Assembly: GCA_017311315.1 (NCBI GenBank)
Contig: CM029610.1
Location: 35,586,870 to 35,650,869, forward strand
Direction of reading: 5' to 3'
Origin: Dendrocalamus latiflorus
Lineage: Eukaryota; Streptophyta; Magnoliopsida; Poales; Poaceae
Length of the DNA stretch: 64,000 bases
Part shown: one piece after another, positions 21,907-32,718 of the stretch
How the letters are laid out: each line of letters opens with the position of its first letter
Position numbering within the stretch: the stretch's first letter is position 1
The notes under the pieces: model-generated
Database searches by the model: none
Told to the model about the DNA's origin: nothing
Seen by the model: the letters and a program-made list of their open reading frames with translations, nothing else
Made by a program: the position numbers and the translations under genes

Positions 21907-24900
21907 TCAGCATGCTGGCAAAGGGTCATCTCGTGCAAACTGCAGCATTGGGCATTTTGTTATTTTCAATAATTGAAGACCTTCAAGGTGTTCCAACTGT
22001 CCTATCGACGAAAGTTTCTTGCAACAGCTAACCTCCAGAATTTCCAACAGTGGTAAATTAGGAAGCTGAGGAAGATGCATCATTTTATCAAAGCCTTCCA
22101 ATTTTAAGTATTTAAGTGACGGTAAGATGGGAAGGTCACAGATTTGTTCACAGGACTGGATTCTCAAGTTTATCAAAGAACCAAACTGAGGCAACTTTCT
22201 TAGTTTGCTGCATCCACTAACATTAAGATCTCGCAGACAAGGGAAATCCCCATCCTCTACTCCATCCCAAATCTCCAAATCATACATCTTCCTTATATCC
22301 AATGTCTCGAGTGCTGGAAATCCTTGAGTTTGCTCACTGATGTGACTAATGAATTCTCTTCCGACAATCCGTACTTTCTCCATTTGTTGTATCACCAAGT
22401 GTTTGAGGCGTGGTAATTGTCCCAGCGATGGAAGTACATCACAGTTTTCGCACCCTTCCAAAATCACTTTAACCAACTTAACAAAGCAGCACTCTCCCAG
22501 CCATGGTGGAAATTTGTCACCACAATAACCACTTACAATCAGTTCCTCTAGATTTGGATGAGGCTGAAGCTTATCCAGCACCATACATGAGGTATGTGCA
22601 TCTAGATGTTGTAATCTAGCAGTGAGGCTCCACCATTTAAGCACCAATTTATGCAGTTTCGTCTTGCTGCGCATATTTGCATTTACAGCATCTTGCACGT
22701 GGTGTACATTCATCAACCCTGAGATGTGCAGCTCCCCACTTAGATTTACCAAGTAGCGCAGTCCACCTATACCACAATCTACAGAATTATCTGCCACAGA
22801 AAATGCATTCAATGTCTGAAGACCAGTTAGAAGCTCAAGCTCAGATGGGATGGAGATGCTTGGGTACTCCAATACCGGTAATTCTAGGTGCCGCAGATTA
22901 ACAAGGTACCTAATTCCCCGTGGCAGCTTGTTAAGATAGTAGGAATGCTTCAAATCTAGTGTTTGCAGGTTCAGAAGTCCGCATACTGATTCAGGTGTCC
23001 TTTTGAGTATAAAGAGCGGTTAGTTCATTTGTTGCGAGAGGAGGAGATAAAATGGTACCAAAGAGCCAAAACAACTAAGTTGTTATTTGGCGACTGTAAT
23101 ACTAAGTATTTTCAGTTGGTAGCCAATGGAAAACATAGGAAGACTAGGATCTTCCGCCTCGAGCAGGAAGAGGGGATTATAGAGGGTGATGGGAACCTTA
23201 AGAAATACATCACCAATTATTATAAGGGTCTCTTTGGGGCGTCAGAGAGAAATAATTTCTCAATGATGGAATCCTTTAGAGATGATATACCACAGGTATC
23301 AGAAACTGAGAATGAGATATTAGCGTCCGCTTTCACAGAAGAAGAGGTTAAAAAGGCTATATTCCAAATGGAACACAACAAAGCAAAGCCCCGGGGCCTA
23401 ATGGTTTCCCAGCTGAGTTTTACCAAGCTTTTTGGGGTCTCGTAAAAGGAGATCTCATGGCTCTTTTCACTGATTTTCACAAAGGAAACCTCCCACTTTT
23501 TAGCCTCAATTTTGGTATAATTACATTATTACCGAAGCAAAATAAGGCTACTCAAATCCAACAGTTCAGACCCATTTGCCTACTTAATGTTAGCTTTAAG
23601 GTCTTTACTAAGGTAATGTCTAACCGTATAGCACTAGTGGCTCAGAAGGTTATACAACCATCTCAAACAGCTTTTATGGCAGAGAGGAATATCATGGAAG
23701 GGGTTATTATCCTTCATGAAACCATACATGAGATGCATAGGAAGAAGCTTGATGGAGTGATTCTAAAGCTGGACTTCGAAAAAGCATATGATAAGGTGAA
23801 ATGGTCTTTTCTTCAACAAACATTGAGGATGAAAGGTTTTTCACCACTTTGGTGCAAGTGGATAGATCAAATTGTTAGGGGTGGTAGTGTGGGCATTAAA
23901 GTTAATGACATTTTAGGGCATTATTTTCAGCCAAAAAAGGGACTTAGGCAAGGTGATCCCTTGTCACCAATCCTCTTTAATTTAGTGGCAGATATGTTGG
24001 CAACGTTAATTGGTAGAGCTAAGTCCGATGGGAGGTTTCAAGGAGTTGTTCCACATCTTGTAGATGATGGCCTCTCGATCCTCCAGTATGCAGATGATAC
24101 TATTCTCTTCATGGATCATGATCTACTCCAAGCAAAAGATCTTAAACTAGTGTTAAGTACCTTTGAGCAACTTTCGGGGTTGAAAATTAATTTCCATAAG
24201 AGTGAGATCTTCTGTTATGGTAGTACTAAGGATTGCGAGCTTGAGTATGCACAACTTTTTGGTTGCAAAACCGGGGGCGTACCTTTTAAATATCTTGGTA
24301 TTCCTATGCATCATCGTAAACTCTCTAACAAGGATTGGGCAATCATTGAGGAGAGATTCCAAAAGAAGCTCGTCAGTTGGAAAGGAAAGCTTCTCTCCGT
24401 TGGAGGAAGGCTAGTTTTGATCAATTCGGTCTTAACTAGTTTAGCTATGTATATGCTTTCCTTTTTTGAAGTCCCTAAGGGTGTTTTACAAAAACTTGAT
24501 TATTACCGTTCAAGGTTCTTTTGGCAAAGTGATAGTCATAAAAAGAAGTACAGGCTCACTAAGTGGAGTGTACTTTGTAGACCAAAGGACTGTGGTGGGT
24601 TGGGTATCCAAAACCTTGGGATTCAAAACAAATGTCTCTTGAGTAAATGGTTGTTTAAACTTATTAATGAGGATGGTGTTTGGCAAAATCTTCTAAGAAG
24701 GAAATATTTGACCAATAAAGCCATAACTCAAGTTTATAAACGACCGGGTGACTCCCACTTTTGGTCGGGGCTAATGAAGGTCAAGGATGATTTCTTGGCT
24801 CATGCTTATTTTCGAATTCAAAAGGGAACACAAGTTAGATTTTGGGAGGACATTTGGTTAGAAAATAAACCCTTAAGGGATGTCTATCCATCCCTCTATA

Positions 24901-26040
24901 GGATTGTGAGGAAAAAGAATGATACTGTGGCTAAGATTTTAGCTTCTACGCCACTGGATGTGTCATTTAGAAGAGGTTTGGTGGAAGGTAATTTGACAGC
25001 GTGGTACGACTTAGTCTCTAAAGTTGTGACAGTTAACCTTACAAATGAGAAGGATGTGTTTGTTTAGAACTTACATAGGAGTGGGTCTTTCACGGTTCGC
25101 TCTATGTATTTGAATTTGATTCAAGAGGGAGTCTTACCTACGAAAAATCCACTATGGAAAATAAGAGTGCCTTTGAAAATTAAAATTTTCCTTTGGTATC
25201 TCCAAAAAGGGGTCACTCTTACAAAAGATAATCTAGCAACAAGGAATTGGCAAGGGAGTGTCAAGTGTTGTTTTTGTAACTCTTTGGAAACGATACAATA
25301 TCTTTTCATTGATTGTCACTTTGCTAGATTTATATGGAACACAGTGCACATCACCTTTGGAATTCATCCACCATCTAGTATATCGGATATGTTTGGCTCT
25401 TGACTTCATGGCATCGGGGCAAAACTCAAAAATCAGATTTTACTAGGTGCTGTGGCTCTCTGTTGGGCAATGTGGTTGAATAGAAATGGCGTGGTGTTCA
25501 ATAATGCTAAAACCAACACCTTTCTGCAAATCATTTTCAGGGCAACATATTGGATCCGGCATTGGTCCTTGTTAAGTAAAGAAGAAGAAAAACCAATCTT
25601 CAAGAATGGATGCCAGATTTTGGAGACGGTCATCATGGAGGTCTTTGCAAAATTTGGATGGAAGTTCCGGAATAGGATTGAGGCGTAGTGTCTGTTTTTT
25701 CATGTATCTTGTATCTTTTGTTTTGTGTTAGTTCTTGTGCTCTCGTGTGAGAATCGAGTTTGAATGCTCTTGGATGTAACTTTTAAGCTGCGTACGATCT
25801 TCGGATTGTAGAGGCTGGGACCTTTTTCATTCACTTAATGAAATTTTTCCCTTGATAAAAAAAAAGGTATCCTTTTGAGTTTGGTGTTCTTCGGGCCAAG
25901 GTAACGTAGGTGTATCAAATTACCAATAGATTCTGGGATCTGACTGATGTCAGTATTACTTAAATCGAGTGCCCGTAGGCATTCCAGGAGAAAGAATAGA
26001 TCAGATGGTATCTTAACATGTAAGGAATTCCCATTAGTTT
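21907..26040 (-). pseudogene. NLR-B1: truncated NLR (LRR part only), interrupted by a LINE
   Basis: The retained sequence is 25881-26040 plus 21907-22993, matching only the LRR half of NLR-B2 (from about KIPSDLFFLLECLRALDLSN onward) at well over 95% identity. The coiled-coil and NB-ARC parts are absent because the tandem duplication ended inside the gene. A LINE (23009-25865) then split the remaining LRRs. The right part keeps a 348-residue open frame, ending at the same …DDPLPAC stop as NLR-B2. No functional NLR can be made. Confidence 0.93.
23009..25865 (+). mobile_element. 5'-truncated L1-type LINE, 2857 bp, inserted in NLR-B1
   Basis: Flanked by a 15-bp target duplication with one mismatch (GGTGTCCTTTTGAGT at 22994-23008, GGTATCCTTTTGAGT at 25866-25880) and ending in an A-tail. 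It opens inside ORF2. A frame at 23029-23445 (LREEEIKWYQRAKTTKLLFG) leads, after a frameshift, to a reverse transcriptase frame at 23457-25067 with FRPICLLNVSFKVFTKV, LDFEKAYDKVKW, GLRQGDPLSPILF and the YADD catalytic motif. After a stop at 25065-25067 comes the zf-RVT domain (CCFCNSLETIQYLFIDC, 25104-25403). At least one frameshift and one stop make it inactive. It is absent from the second duplication copy. Confidence 0.96.
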
Positions 26041-27199
26041 TAGACTGTAGATTACAGCTGTTGAATTCTGATTATTTGTGAGAGAGATTACTAAGAGAAA
26101 GATAATCACATTCAATTTTGGTCGGTACAGCCGAAATCAGTACAGTGTATACTACAGTTGACTAGCACACCCTATCTAAAAAATACATTATTTAAAAACT
26201 AATTACTATAGCGTCGTACATAAGACATAAACTATAAATAGGAAAAAAAACTAGAATAAGAATGCCCGTCTCTTTTCAGCTGACACTTTTGTTCAGTTCA
26301 ATTTGGCCTAACTAGCTACTACTGTTTAGTGTACAAAGATTTGACACAAAAAAAAACACAAAACTAAGCCTGTTTGGGAGAAAACCAAATGTGGTGGTCA
26401 AGGCGCTTAACACACTTGCCTGATAGGAATCAAATATGCAACATTTAACATAACGAACAAAACTGGTTCTTACAGAATTGAACTTGCATGCCTGCCAATG
26501 TAGAGATGGCAGTGCTTACAAATACTCCCTGGGTTGCCATAGGATTAATATACTTTGTTGCATTTTGGTCTAGTGGTCCTTGAAACGCATGGTTACAGAA
26601 AGAACTTCCCAGGCAATCGTGACAAGAACTCCTCTATTATTATTTGGTCCAGTGGTCTTCTCATGCTTCATCAACGCCCTTGTCCCGGAAGAAAATTACA
26701 TGGGAGAGGGCCTCAACAGTACAGCTAGAGGGGCCCCTCCTCAGTGACCAATGAGTTGAATGGGTTGTTTTGAGATCCCATGTAGGGCCTCTAGAGGTAC
26801 AGTAAGAGGCCTTTTCCCATATAATTTGCTTCCCTTGTCCCTGACAAATTTCCGGCGAACCTAAAACAGTATATATATACACAAAACGTTAGCTTATCAA
26901 CCAACCAATACTGATGTCTAAAGGAGAACAATGACGACCAAGTGAAGCCTATCAGCTAAATAGGATACAGTGTTTTAGCCCAGGCCCACCAAAATATACA
27001 CAGATCTGTTGATTCTAACTGCAGCATTACTGCATCAGCACTAAGATAGGTCACTCCATTGAAGTCAGAATGCACCATAATCTCTTCACCTCACTATAGC
27101 CTATTATCTCAGAGGCCAAATTCAAGTGCTATAACTCACAAAGCAGAGTGGAAAACGGAGAGAATAATATTGCAATTTTTCGGGCATAGTGAATGCAAA
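26041..27199. other. junction between the duplication copies and 3' flank of NLR-A2
   Basis: 26041-26253 is a spacer not found at the other ends of the duplication; part of it (GTGAGAGAGATTAC… to …TATACTACAGTTGAC) resembles the MITE in the succinate-CoA ligase intron at 42721-42961. From 26254 the second copy begins. It holds the MITE at 26687-26833 and a possible last exon of NLR-A2 (26860-26741). Confidence 0.5.
26687..26833. mobile_element. 147-bp MITE downstream of NLR-A2
   Basis: Nearly the whole element is an inverted repeat, beginning GGAAGAAAATTACATGGGA and ending with the inverse of GGAAGCAAATTATATGGGA. It is flanked by CTTGTCCC on both sides (26679-26686 and 26834-26841). Copy 1 of the duplication has a single CCCTTGTCCCTG here, the empty site. 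Target length of 8 (or 9 if shifted) fits hAT or Mutator-type MITEs. Confidence 0.9.
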
Positions 27200-30100
27200 T
27201 TAGATAAACGATGACCGTAGTTTACTCCATACCTCACTAACATCAGATAACTCCTCAAATCCATTTGGTCTCCAGTTCCTGAGCGCATAGCAGTTGTGGT
27301 GAATATCAACAGTTGCAAGTGTATCAGGAAGCGGCTCGTCTTGAAAGATGTTTAGCCTGGGGCAAGTTTGAAACTTGAGATGCTTGAGTGATTGTAGCCG
27401 GATGAGGCCATCCACTGAACAAAGATGATCACAACATGTAACCTCTAGCATCTGAAGTGAATGCAGTTCACTTGGGAGGGCAAGGCACTTCCGTTGTTTG
27501 ACGCTGACTTTCAAAGTCTGAAGAGACTGCAGGCATGGCAAATTCAACTTACTGCAGGACAGAACTGACATATCTGATATGGATTGGAACCGGGGAATGG
27601 AGTTTAACCTTGGACACCTCTCAATCGACAAACTGCGAAGGGAAGGAAAATCTCCATCCAACACATCATACCAATATTCTAGATTGTACATCTCACGCAG
27701 CTTCAGTATCTCTAGTTTTGGGAAGCTCTTGCGAGTGATGGTGCTGGTGGCACAAAATTCATAACTGATAACTCGAACTCCTCTGAGACTTTGAATGAAC
27801 AAGCATCTGAGAAGTGGCAGCACACCAAGGGTTGGGAGCTTCTCACAATTATAACAATTATCAAGTGTGATGGAAACGAGGTCGGACAATGCATAATCTG
27901 TTATCCAGCTAGGGAACTCTAGACCATAATAACCTTTTATATTCAGTTCTTCCAGTAGATAATGGGGTTTAAGTGCATCAAGAACCTTTTCTGCAACGGG
28001 CATTCTGTCGTCGCTTTCAACATCTTCTCCACTGTGGCACCACTCTAGTGATAATTTCGTGAGCCTCTTTGCGGCTAGGCAAGCTCTCCTTGCATCCTCC
28101 ACATTCTCAACATTATTGAGACCACGGATGTGGAGATACCCCTTCAGGCTATTCAAATATGCTAGTTCAGATACTTTGCAATTCCATGAAACACCTCCTG
28201 CAGTAAATGTTGTTAAAGTCCGTAGATTTGTTAGCTGCCCAATTCCAGGAGGAACATAAATTGCACCATGCTCTTTTGAAGCATCAAGATGATAAAGGCT
28301 AGTCAAATTCTTGATATCATTTGGTAGCTCCACCAGATAAGCTGAATTTTGCAGCTCCAAAGTCTGCAATTTGAAAAGGTTGCATACCGAATTGGGTAGT
28401 CTTCTGATGTTTGTGTTATTCATTCCAAGAAAGCACAATGAACTTATGCAACCAATTGATTCTGGAAGCTCTTTTATATCCGTATGACTCAAATCCAAAG
28501 TCTTCAAACATCTCACATTACAAAAGAACTCTTCAAGTGCCTTAACATCCATAACACGGAACTGACTATCTGTAGATTCCAACTGAGAGTAATGTACTAG
28601 TAAAAAAGTGCTCAAATCTCTAAGTTCTGTGAAGGAGCTAAAGTAAATTTCTGAATCACGTTCTTTAAGAATAATGGATAAGTGCTGAACATCTTTTCTT
28701 ACGCAATGTAACTCATGATCATGTGCTCTGAAGAATTCATTACCAGAAATAGACCAAGCAAGATGAGAAGAGAGCTCATGCATGACATACTTTTGTTCCT
28801 TGGCATCACTTGATGGCAAATAGTCGAAGAATGATCTGTGCAACAATTCATTGAAGGCATTTTCGCAGTTATCTTTGTTATCACTTTCGTGTTTTTCTTT
28901 CTCTGGTATTATGAATCCTTGCGACATCCAAAGCCGAAGCAACTTTTCTTTATTGTAAGTATAGTCTCTTGGAAACATTGAGCAGTATAAAAAGCACCTT
29001 TTCCGATTTGGATGCAAGTATCTATAACTAAGATATAACAGATGGTGTAAGTGGTTGTCTGGTTTGCTCAAGATCTCTGTCAACTTACTTCCGAGTACAT
29101 TATCAAGCCATTTCTGAGTGAATGCTGAATACATAATGCCACGAATAGCCTTAGCAAACATCGGAAAGCCCAAATACTCTGAAGGAATTTTGCTAATGAT
29201 ACTTTCCAAGGGGGAATAATTTATAAAGTTAGGCTTAGCCAGGATCAGGAAGGAGTCATGCATAAAAGGCTTCAACTTGTAAGCATGTGCTGTCCCAAGG
29301 TGCCTAGAAACCATATTGCTGCTTGTCGTTACCATGACCGCACTTCCCTTGTCGCCCATGCTCAACAAAGGAAGTAGACGTCTGCAGACCTCAACATTAT
29401 TCTCACACAAATTATCCAAGACAAGCAAGAACTTCTTCCCCATGAGCTCTTCTTTCAATACCTCCTCGAGCTCATCTTGCTCGATGAGTCCACATGAGAC
29501 ACCAGTAAGAGATGCCACGACTGATCTGAGTAGTTCCTCATAGCCACATACCACAGATAAGCACAACCATGCCCTTGCTTCGAAGGACCTGCACATAGTT
29601 TCATCACAGTAAACAAGAGAAGCGAAAGTTGTCTTGCCAAGACCATCACCACCTGTGATGCAGACGATAGTAAAACGGTTATTGTTGGGGTCCTGTGACA
29701 GAATGAGTTCCATGATCTTATGCTTGTCAGCTGCTCTTCCTATGATCTCCTCACGCTTGTCATCTACTCTTCCTATGATCTCCTCGCTCTTGTCGTCTAC
29801 TCTTCCTATGATCTCCTCTTGCATGTTGCTTATTCTTCCTTTGATATCCCTCTCGTGCTGCTGCAAAATGGCGGCCAGTGTGAATCCCTTCTGGTCAGGA
29901 GTACTTTCATAGGTGATGTCAGAATTAGTTGTTTTATTGCTTATGACATCAGGAATGGTGCTGGTTCTGGGAAGCGTGCTGCTGGAGCGCATGCCGGTCC
30001 ATCCCTGGACGACCGCTGCAAAGGAGGAAACATCTGTTGTGATGAAGGTGGTACTGCGCCCTTGATCCACCTTTACACGGTGAAAGGGCTTGTCATGCAT

Positions 30101-30439
30101 GGTCATGCTTGATGATACTGCGCTTCTCTGCCGCGGCCATTTTGGCGGTGGCCGTATTCCACCACTTGCCCACCGCGATATTGGCGGTAACATTATTCCA
30201 CTTCCCTGCCAAGGTGGTGAAGGATCGATGGACACATGCGAGCCAAAGGAGCCAGGCGTGCTACTCCCTGAGATCTCCATCAAGTCCATTTCGGCGGAAG
30301 GCATCACCATACATTCATCCGGCAGTGGTGATAGCTCCTCTATGCAAGACGGCTCACCAGTGGTTGTTGTCTCTCGTGTTTGGGGTGACGGCGATGCGGT
30401 GGCTGACATGTGAGATGCAAAGAACGGGCTACTCTCCAT
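27200..30439 (-). CDS. NLR-A2: NB-ARC-LRR disease resistance-like protein without a coiled-coil domain
   Basis: A 1079-residue paralogue of NLR-A1, single exon, starting at ATG 30439 in the same context. It has the same Ser/Pro-rich N-terminus with small indels, the triple EEIIGRVDDK repeat, P-loop GGDGLGKTT, kinase-2 LLVLDNL, VMHEL in place of MHD, and the same LRRs. Differences from A1 cluster in the N-terminal 200 residues and around the NB-ARC/LRR border, while the LRRs are almost identical. A conserved donor at 27233/27232 and acceptor at 26861 would join a last exon (26860-26741) that reads into the MITE. Both A copies being open argues that both are, or recently were, functional. Confidence 0.93.
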   Translation of the reverse strand: MESSPFFASHMSATASPSPQTRETTTTGEPSCIEELSPLPDECMVMPSAEMDLMEISGSSTPGSFGSHVSIDPSPPWQGSGIMLPPISRWASGGIRPPPKWPRQRSAVSSSMTMHDKPFHRVKVDQGRSTTFITTDVSSFAAVVQGWTGMRSSSTLPRTSTIPDVISNKTTNSDITYESTPDQKGFTLAAILQQHERDIKGRISNMQEEIIGRVDDKSEEIIGRVDDKREEIIGRAADKHKIMELILSQDPNNNRFTIVCITGGDGLGKTTFASLVYCDETMCRSFEARAWLCLSVVCGYEELLRSVVASLTGVSCGLIEQDELEEVLKEELMGKKFLLVLDNLCENNVEVCRRLLPLLSMGDKGSAVMVTTSSNMVSRHLGTAHAYKLKPFMHDSFLILAKPNFINYSPLESIISKIPSEYLGFPMFAKAIRGIMYSAFTQKWLDNVLGSKLTEILSKPDNHLHHLLYLSYRYLHPNRKRCFLYCSMFPRDYTYNKEKLLRLWMSQGFIIPEKEKHESDNKDNCENAFNELLHRSFFDYLPSSDAKEQKYVMHELSSHLAWSISGNEFFRAHDHELHCVRKDVQHLSIILKERDSEIYFSSFTELRDLSTFLLVHYSQLESTDSQFRVMDVKALEEFFCNVRCLKTLDLSHTDIKELPESIGCISSLCFLGMNNTNIRRLPNSVCNLFKLQTLELQNSAYLVELPNDIKNLTSLYHLDASKEHGAIYVPPGIGQLTNLRTLTTFTAGGVSWNCKVSELAYLNSLKGYLHIRGLNNVENVEDARRACLAAKRLTKLSLEWCHSGEDVESDDRMPVAEKVLDALKPHYLLEELNIKGYYGLEFPSWITDYALSDLVSITLDNCYNCEKLPTLGVLPLLRCLFIQSLRGVRVISYEFCATSTITRKSFPKLEILKLREMYNLEYWYDVLDGDFPSLRSLSIERCPRLNSIPRFQSISDMSVLSCSKLNLPCLQSLQTLKVSVKQRKCLALPSELHSLQMLEVTCCDHLCSVDGLIRLQSLKHLKFQTCPRLNIFQDEPLPDTLATVDIHHNCYALRNWRPNGFEELSDVSEVWSKLRSSFI

Positions 30440-30558
30440 CTCGGATGCCGGCCAAGGGCCTGCCTTCCTAATCCTGGTCTGCCAAGCTCAGAGGGTGAGA
30501 GCTGAGAAATGAAAATCAGCTAGTAATACGAAGGGCCAACTTTGATCTCAATTTCCTA

Positions 30559-30571
30559 GTCAAGTAGTCAA
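30559..30571 (-). promoter_or_regulatory. W-box pair upstream of NLR-A2
   Basis: Same TTGAC-N3-TTGAC arrangement as upstream of NLR-A1, again 120 bp before the ATG. Conserved through the duplication. Confidence 0.4.
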
Positions 30572-31942
30572 CACGGCATCATGTTAGGCTGTTAGCCATC
30601 AACCCGTGGGCCCCTGAATAGCAACCCGTACTGCGTCATACGCTTGGTCAGTGATTTCACACTGGCCGTAGAATTCTGGCAAAAACGCACTACTCACAGT
30701 GGTGTTGGTGTGGAAGGGTTCATGTAACCATTGTGTCCGTCAACGTGATAAGGATGCTTGTGTCCACTCCTGAATCGGACGTGCCGCGCTTAGACCAGCA
30801 TTTCGGCACGACGAACCGGTCCAGCACGTCATGTACAGTAAAATACTGTGGAACTTTTGGTTTCTAGCTTATTTTTTTACTATTCATAAATTTCGTCTTT
30901 TTCTGAACTTTTGGTTTTTTTTGAGATTTTTTACCGGTTCTTTTTTCCCATATTCATTTGCGTTGTCCGTGATGAGCTAGCATATTTTTTTCTATTTTTA
31001 AATTTTTTAAATTTAATTACGCCAAATAAGTCACCTTCAATTACAGTGCAATTTCAACCATAAGCCACAGCTTTTCAGCCTAACCAAGCGGGGTCGTAAC
31101 CATTATGCCACCGTCAACGTGATAAGGATGCTTGTGTCCACTCCTGATTGAGCGCGCCGTGCTTAGTCTGACATTTTGGCATAGGCAATCGGACTGACAC
31201 GTCCCGTAAAGAACTTTCCTAGGGTGGTACAATAAAATTATTTATGATTAAAGTAAAATTACTTATGTTAAAGCTATTATACTTTTCTAAGTGCTGACGA
31301 ATAATTTGATAGTAAAATTACTTACGACTTACAGTAAAAATACTTGCTACTCAACGGCTGATAGTAAAATTATTTACGACTGCAGTAAAAATACTTGCTA
31401 CTTAGTGACTGACAGTATAATTAACGGGCCATTGGTGACCCGTTCAACTAAATGTGCCAGGACCGAGCCGATATAGCTGGTCCGAATAAGTTACCCGTGC
31501 CGTGTTTGGGTTGAAGGATAGTCATGTGGACTGGTACAATACAACATAGTAACTTATTCGGACTAGCTATGATAGACCTAATTGGATCATACTCTATTTA
31601 GATCTGTGTCATGCCGTATCGGGCGGGGTGGTCTATTTGACATAGTACATTTGTACTGCTCACAGGAAAGAAGAAAGGAAATCGGAACATGAATGGACAC
31701 AAATTTATTGCATTCTCTACCCCCACAACAAACGCTAGAATTGACGTATTTATATCTACAGTTTCTATTTGTGTTTCACTGTATTGTGCCGACGCAGTTT
31801 GAATAATGATTGCAGTATTTAATAAAAAAATGCTCAAAATCGAATGCCTCGCGTGAGGAATCGATGGTGCCGTGGTGCTCTAATGTTGATGACCAAGAAA
31901 ACTACGGATTACATAGCAATGAAGAATCCAATCCAATACTGA

Positions 31943-32718
31943 GGGCCTGTTTGGCAGAGCTCCACCAGCTCCAGATTCACAAAAATCAGATCCAGATTCA
32001 ATTTTACAAGCCAAACACTTCTAGCTCCAGCAGCTCCACCATGGATCTGCTCCACGAAAACAGTGGATCTACCCCCAGATTCATGGATTTGGTGGAGCAC
32101 CTCAAGGGGTGCTCCACCAACTCAAATTTGGTGGAGTTGGGAAAAATTACCCACCACTGCCACTGGTTACACAAAAAAATGGTTCAACCTTTTCTTTTTC
32201 TCGCGTCGCGCCTCCCCCGCCTCCTCCCGGGCCTCCGCCTCCTCTGCCTCCCTCCTCCACCGCCGCCTCCTCCGCCTTCTCCCTCCACCGCCGCGGTCTC
32301 CTCCCGGGCCTCTGCCTCCTCCCGGGCCGGTGCCGCCTCCCCCGCCTCCTCCCGGGCCGGCGCCGCCTCCCGCGTCACCTCCCGGGCCGGCGCCGCCTCC
32401 CCCGCGTCCGCCTCCCCCCGGGCCGGCGCCGCCTCCCCCGCGTCCGCCTGCCCCCGGGCCCGCACCACCTCCCCCGGGCATGCGCCGCCTCCTCCTCTTC
32501 TCCGCCTCGCCTGCGCCTGCACCGGCCGGGGCCTCTTTTTTTCATTTTGCCCCCTGACGCGTGGGGCCTAGGTGGAAGTGAGATAAAAAGGGAGGCGGAG
32601 CTGTACCAAACACTTTGACGAATCCCAGATCCACGATGGAGCTGCTCCACGGTGAATCCAGCTCCAGATCCACCTTCTAGGTGAATCTGGAGCTGGTGGA
32701 GCTCTGCCAAACAGGCCC
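31943..32718. mobile_element. Tourist-like MITE (776 bp) in duplication copy 2
   Basis: Perfect 38-bp terminal inverted repeats beginning GGGCCTGTTTGGCAGAGCTC, flanked by TGA on both sides (31940-31942 and 32719-32721). The middle (32210-32490) is a run of CCTCCCGGGCCGGCGCCG-type repeats that opens long Pro- or Gly-rich frames without protein character. It sits at exactly the paralogous place of the 230-bp MITE of copy 1, but apart from the outermost bases its sequence is different. Confidence 0.92.

Larger units (their letters stand above)
15342..26040. repeat. tandem segmental duplication, copy 1 (NLR-A1 + truncated NLR-B1)
   Basis: This segment aligns in order with 26254-34970. Both contain, from left to right, the 3' flank of NLR-A, NLR-A, an intergenic part with the same W-box pair, AGTAAAATT repeats and a MITE site, then NLR-B. 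Homology starts near ATAGAATGCC at about 15350 and ends in the NLR-B coding sequence near 26038, where NLR-B2 continues with different sequence. Size differs mainly because of the 2857-bp LINE in copy 1 and MITE differences. Borders are accurate to some tens of bases. Confidence 0.9.

Noticed and set aside
32063..32618. Pro-rich and Gly-rich frames (up to 253 residues), resembling cell-wall proteins
   Set aside because: They come from a CCTCCCGGGCC repeat within the Tostype MITE 31943-32718 (Tourist-like); no signal peptide or conserved motif.
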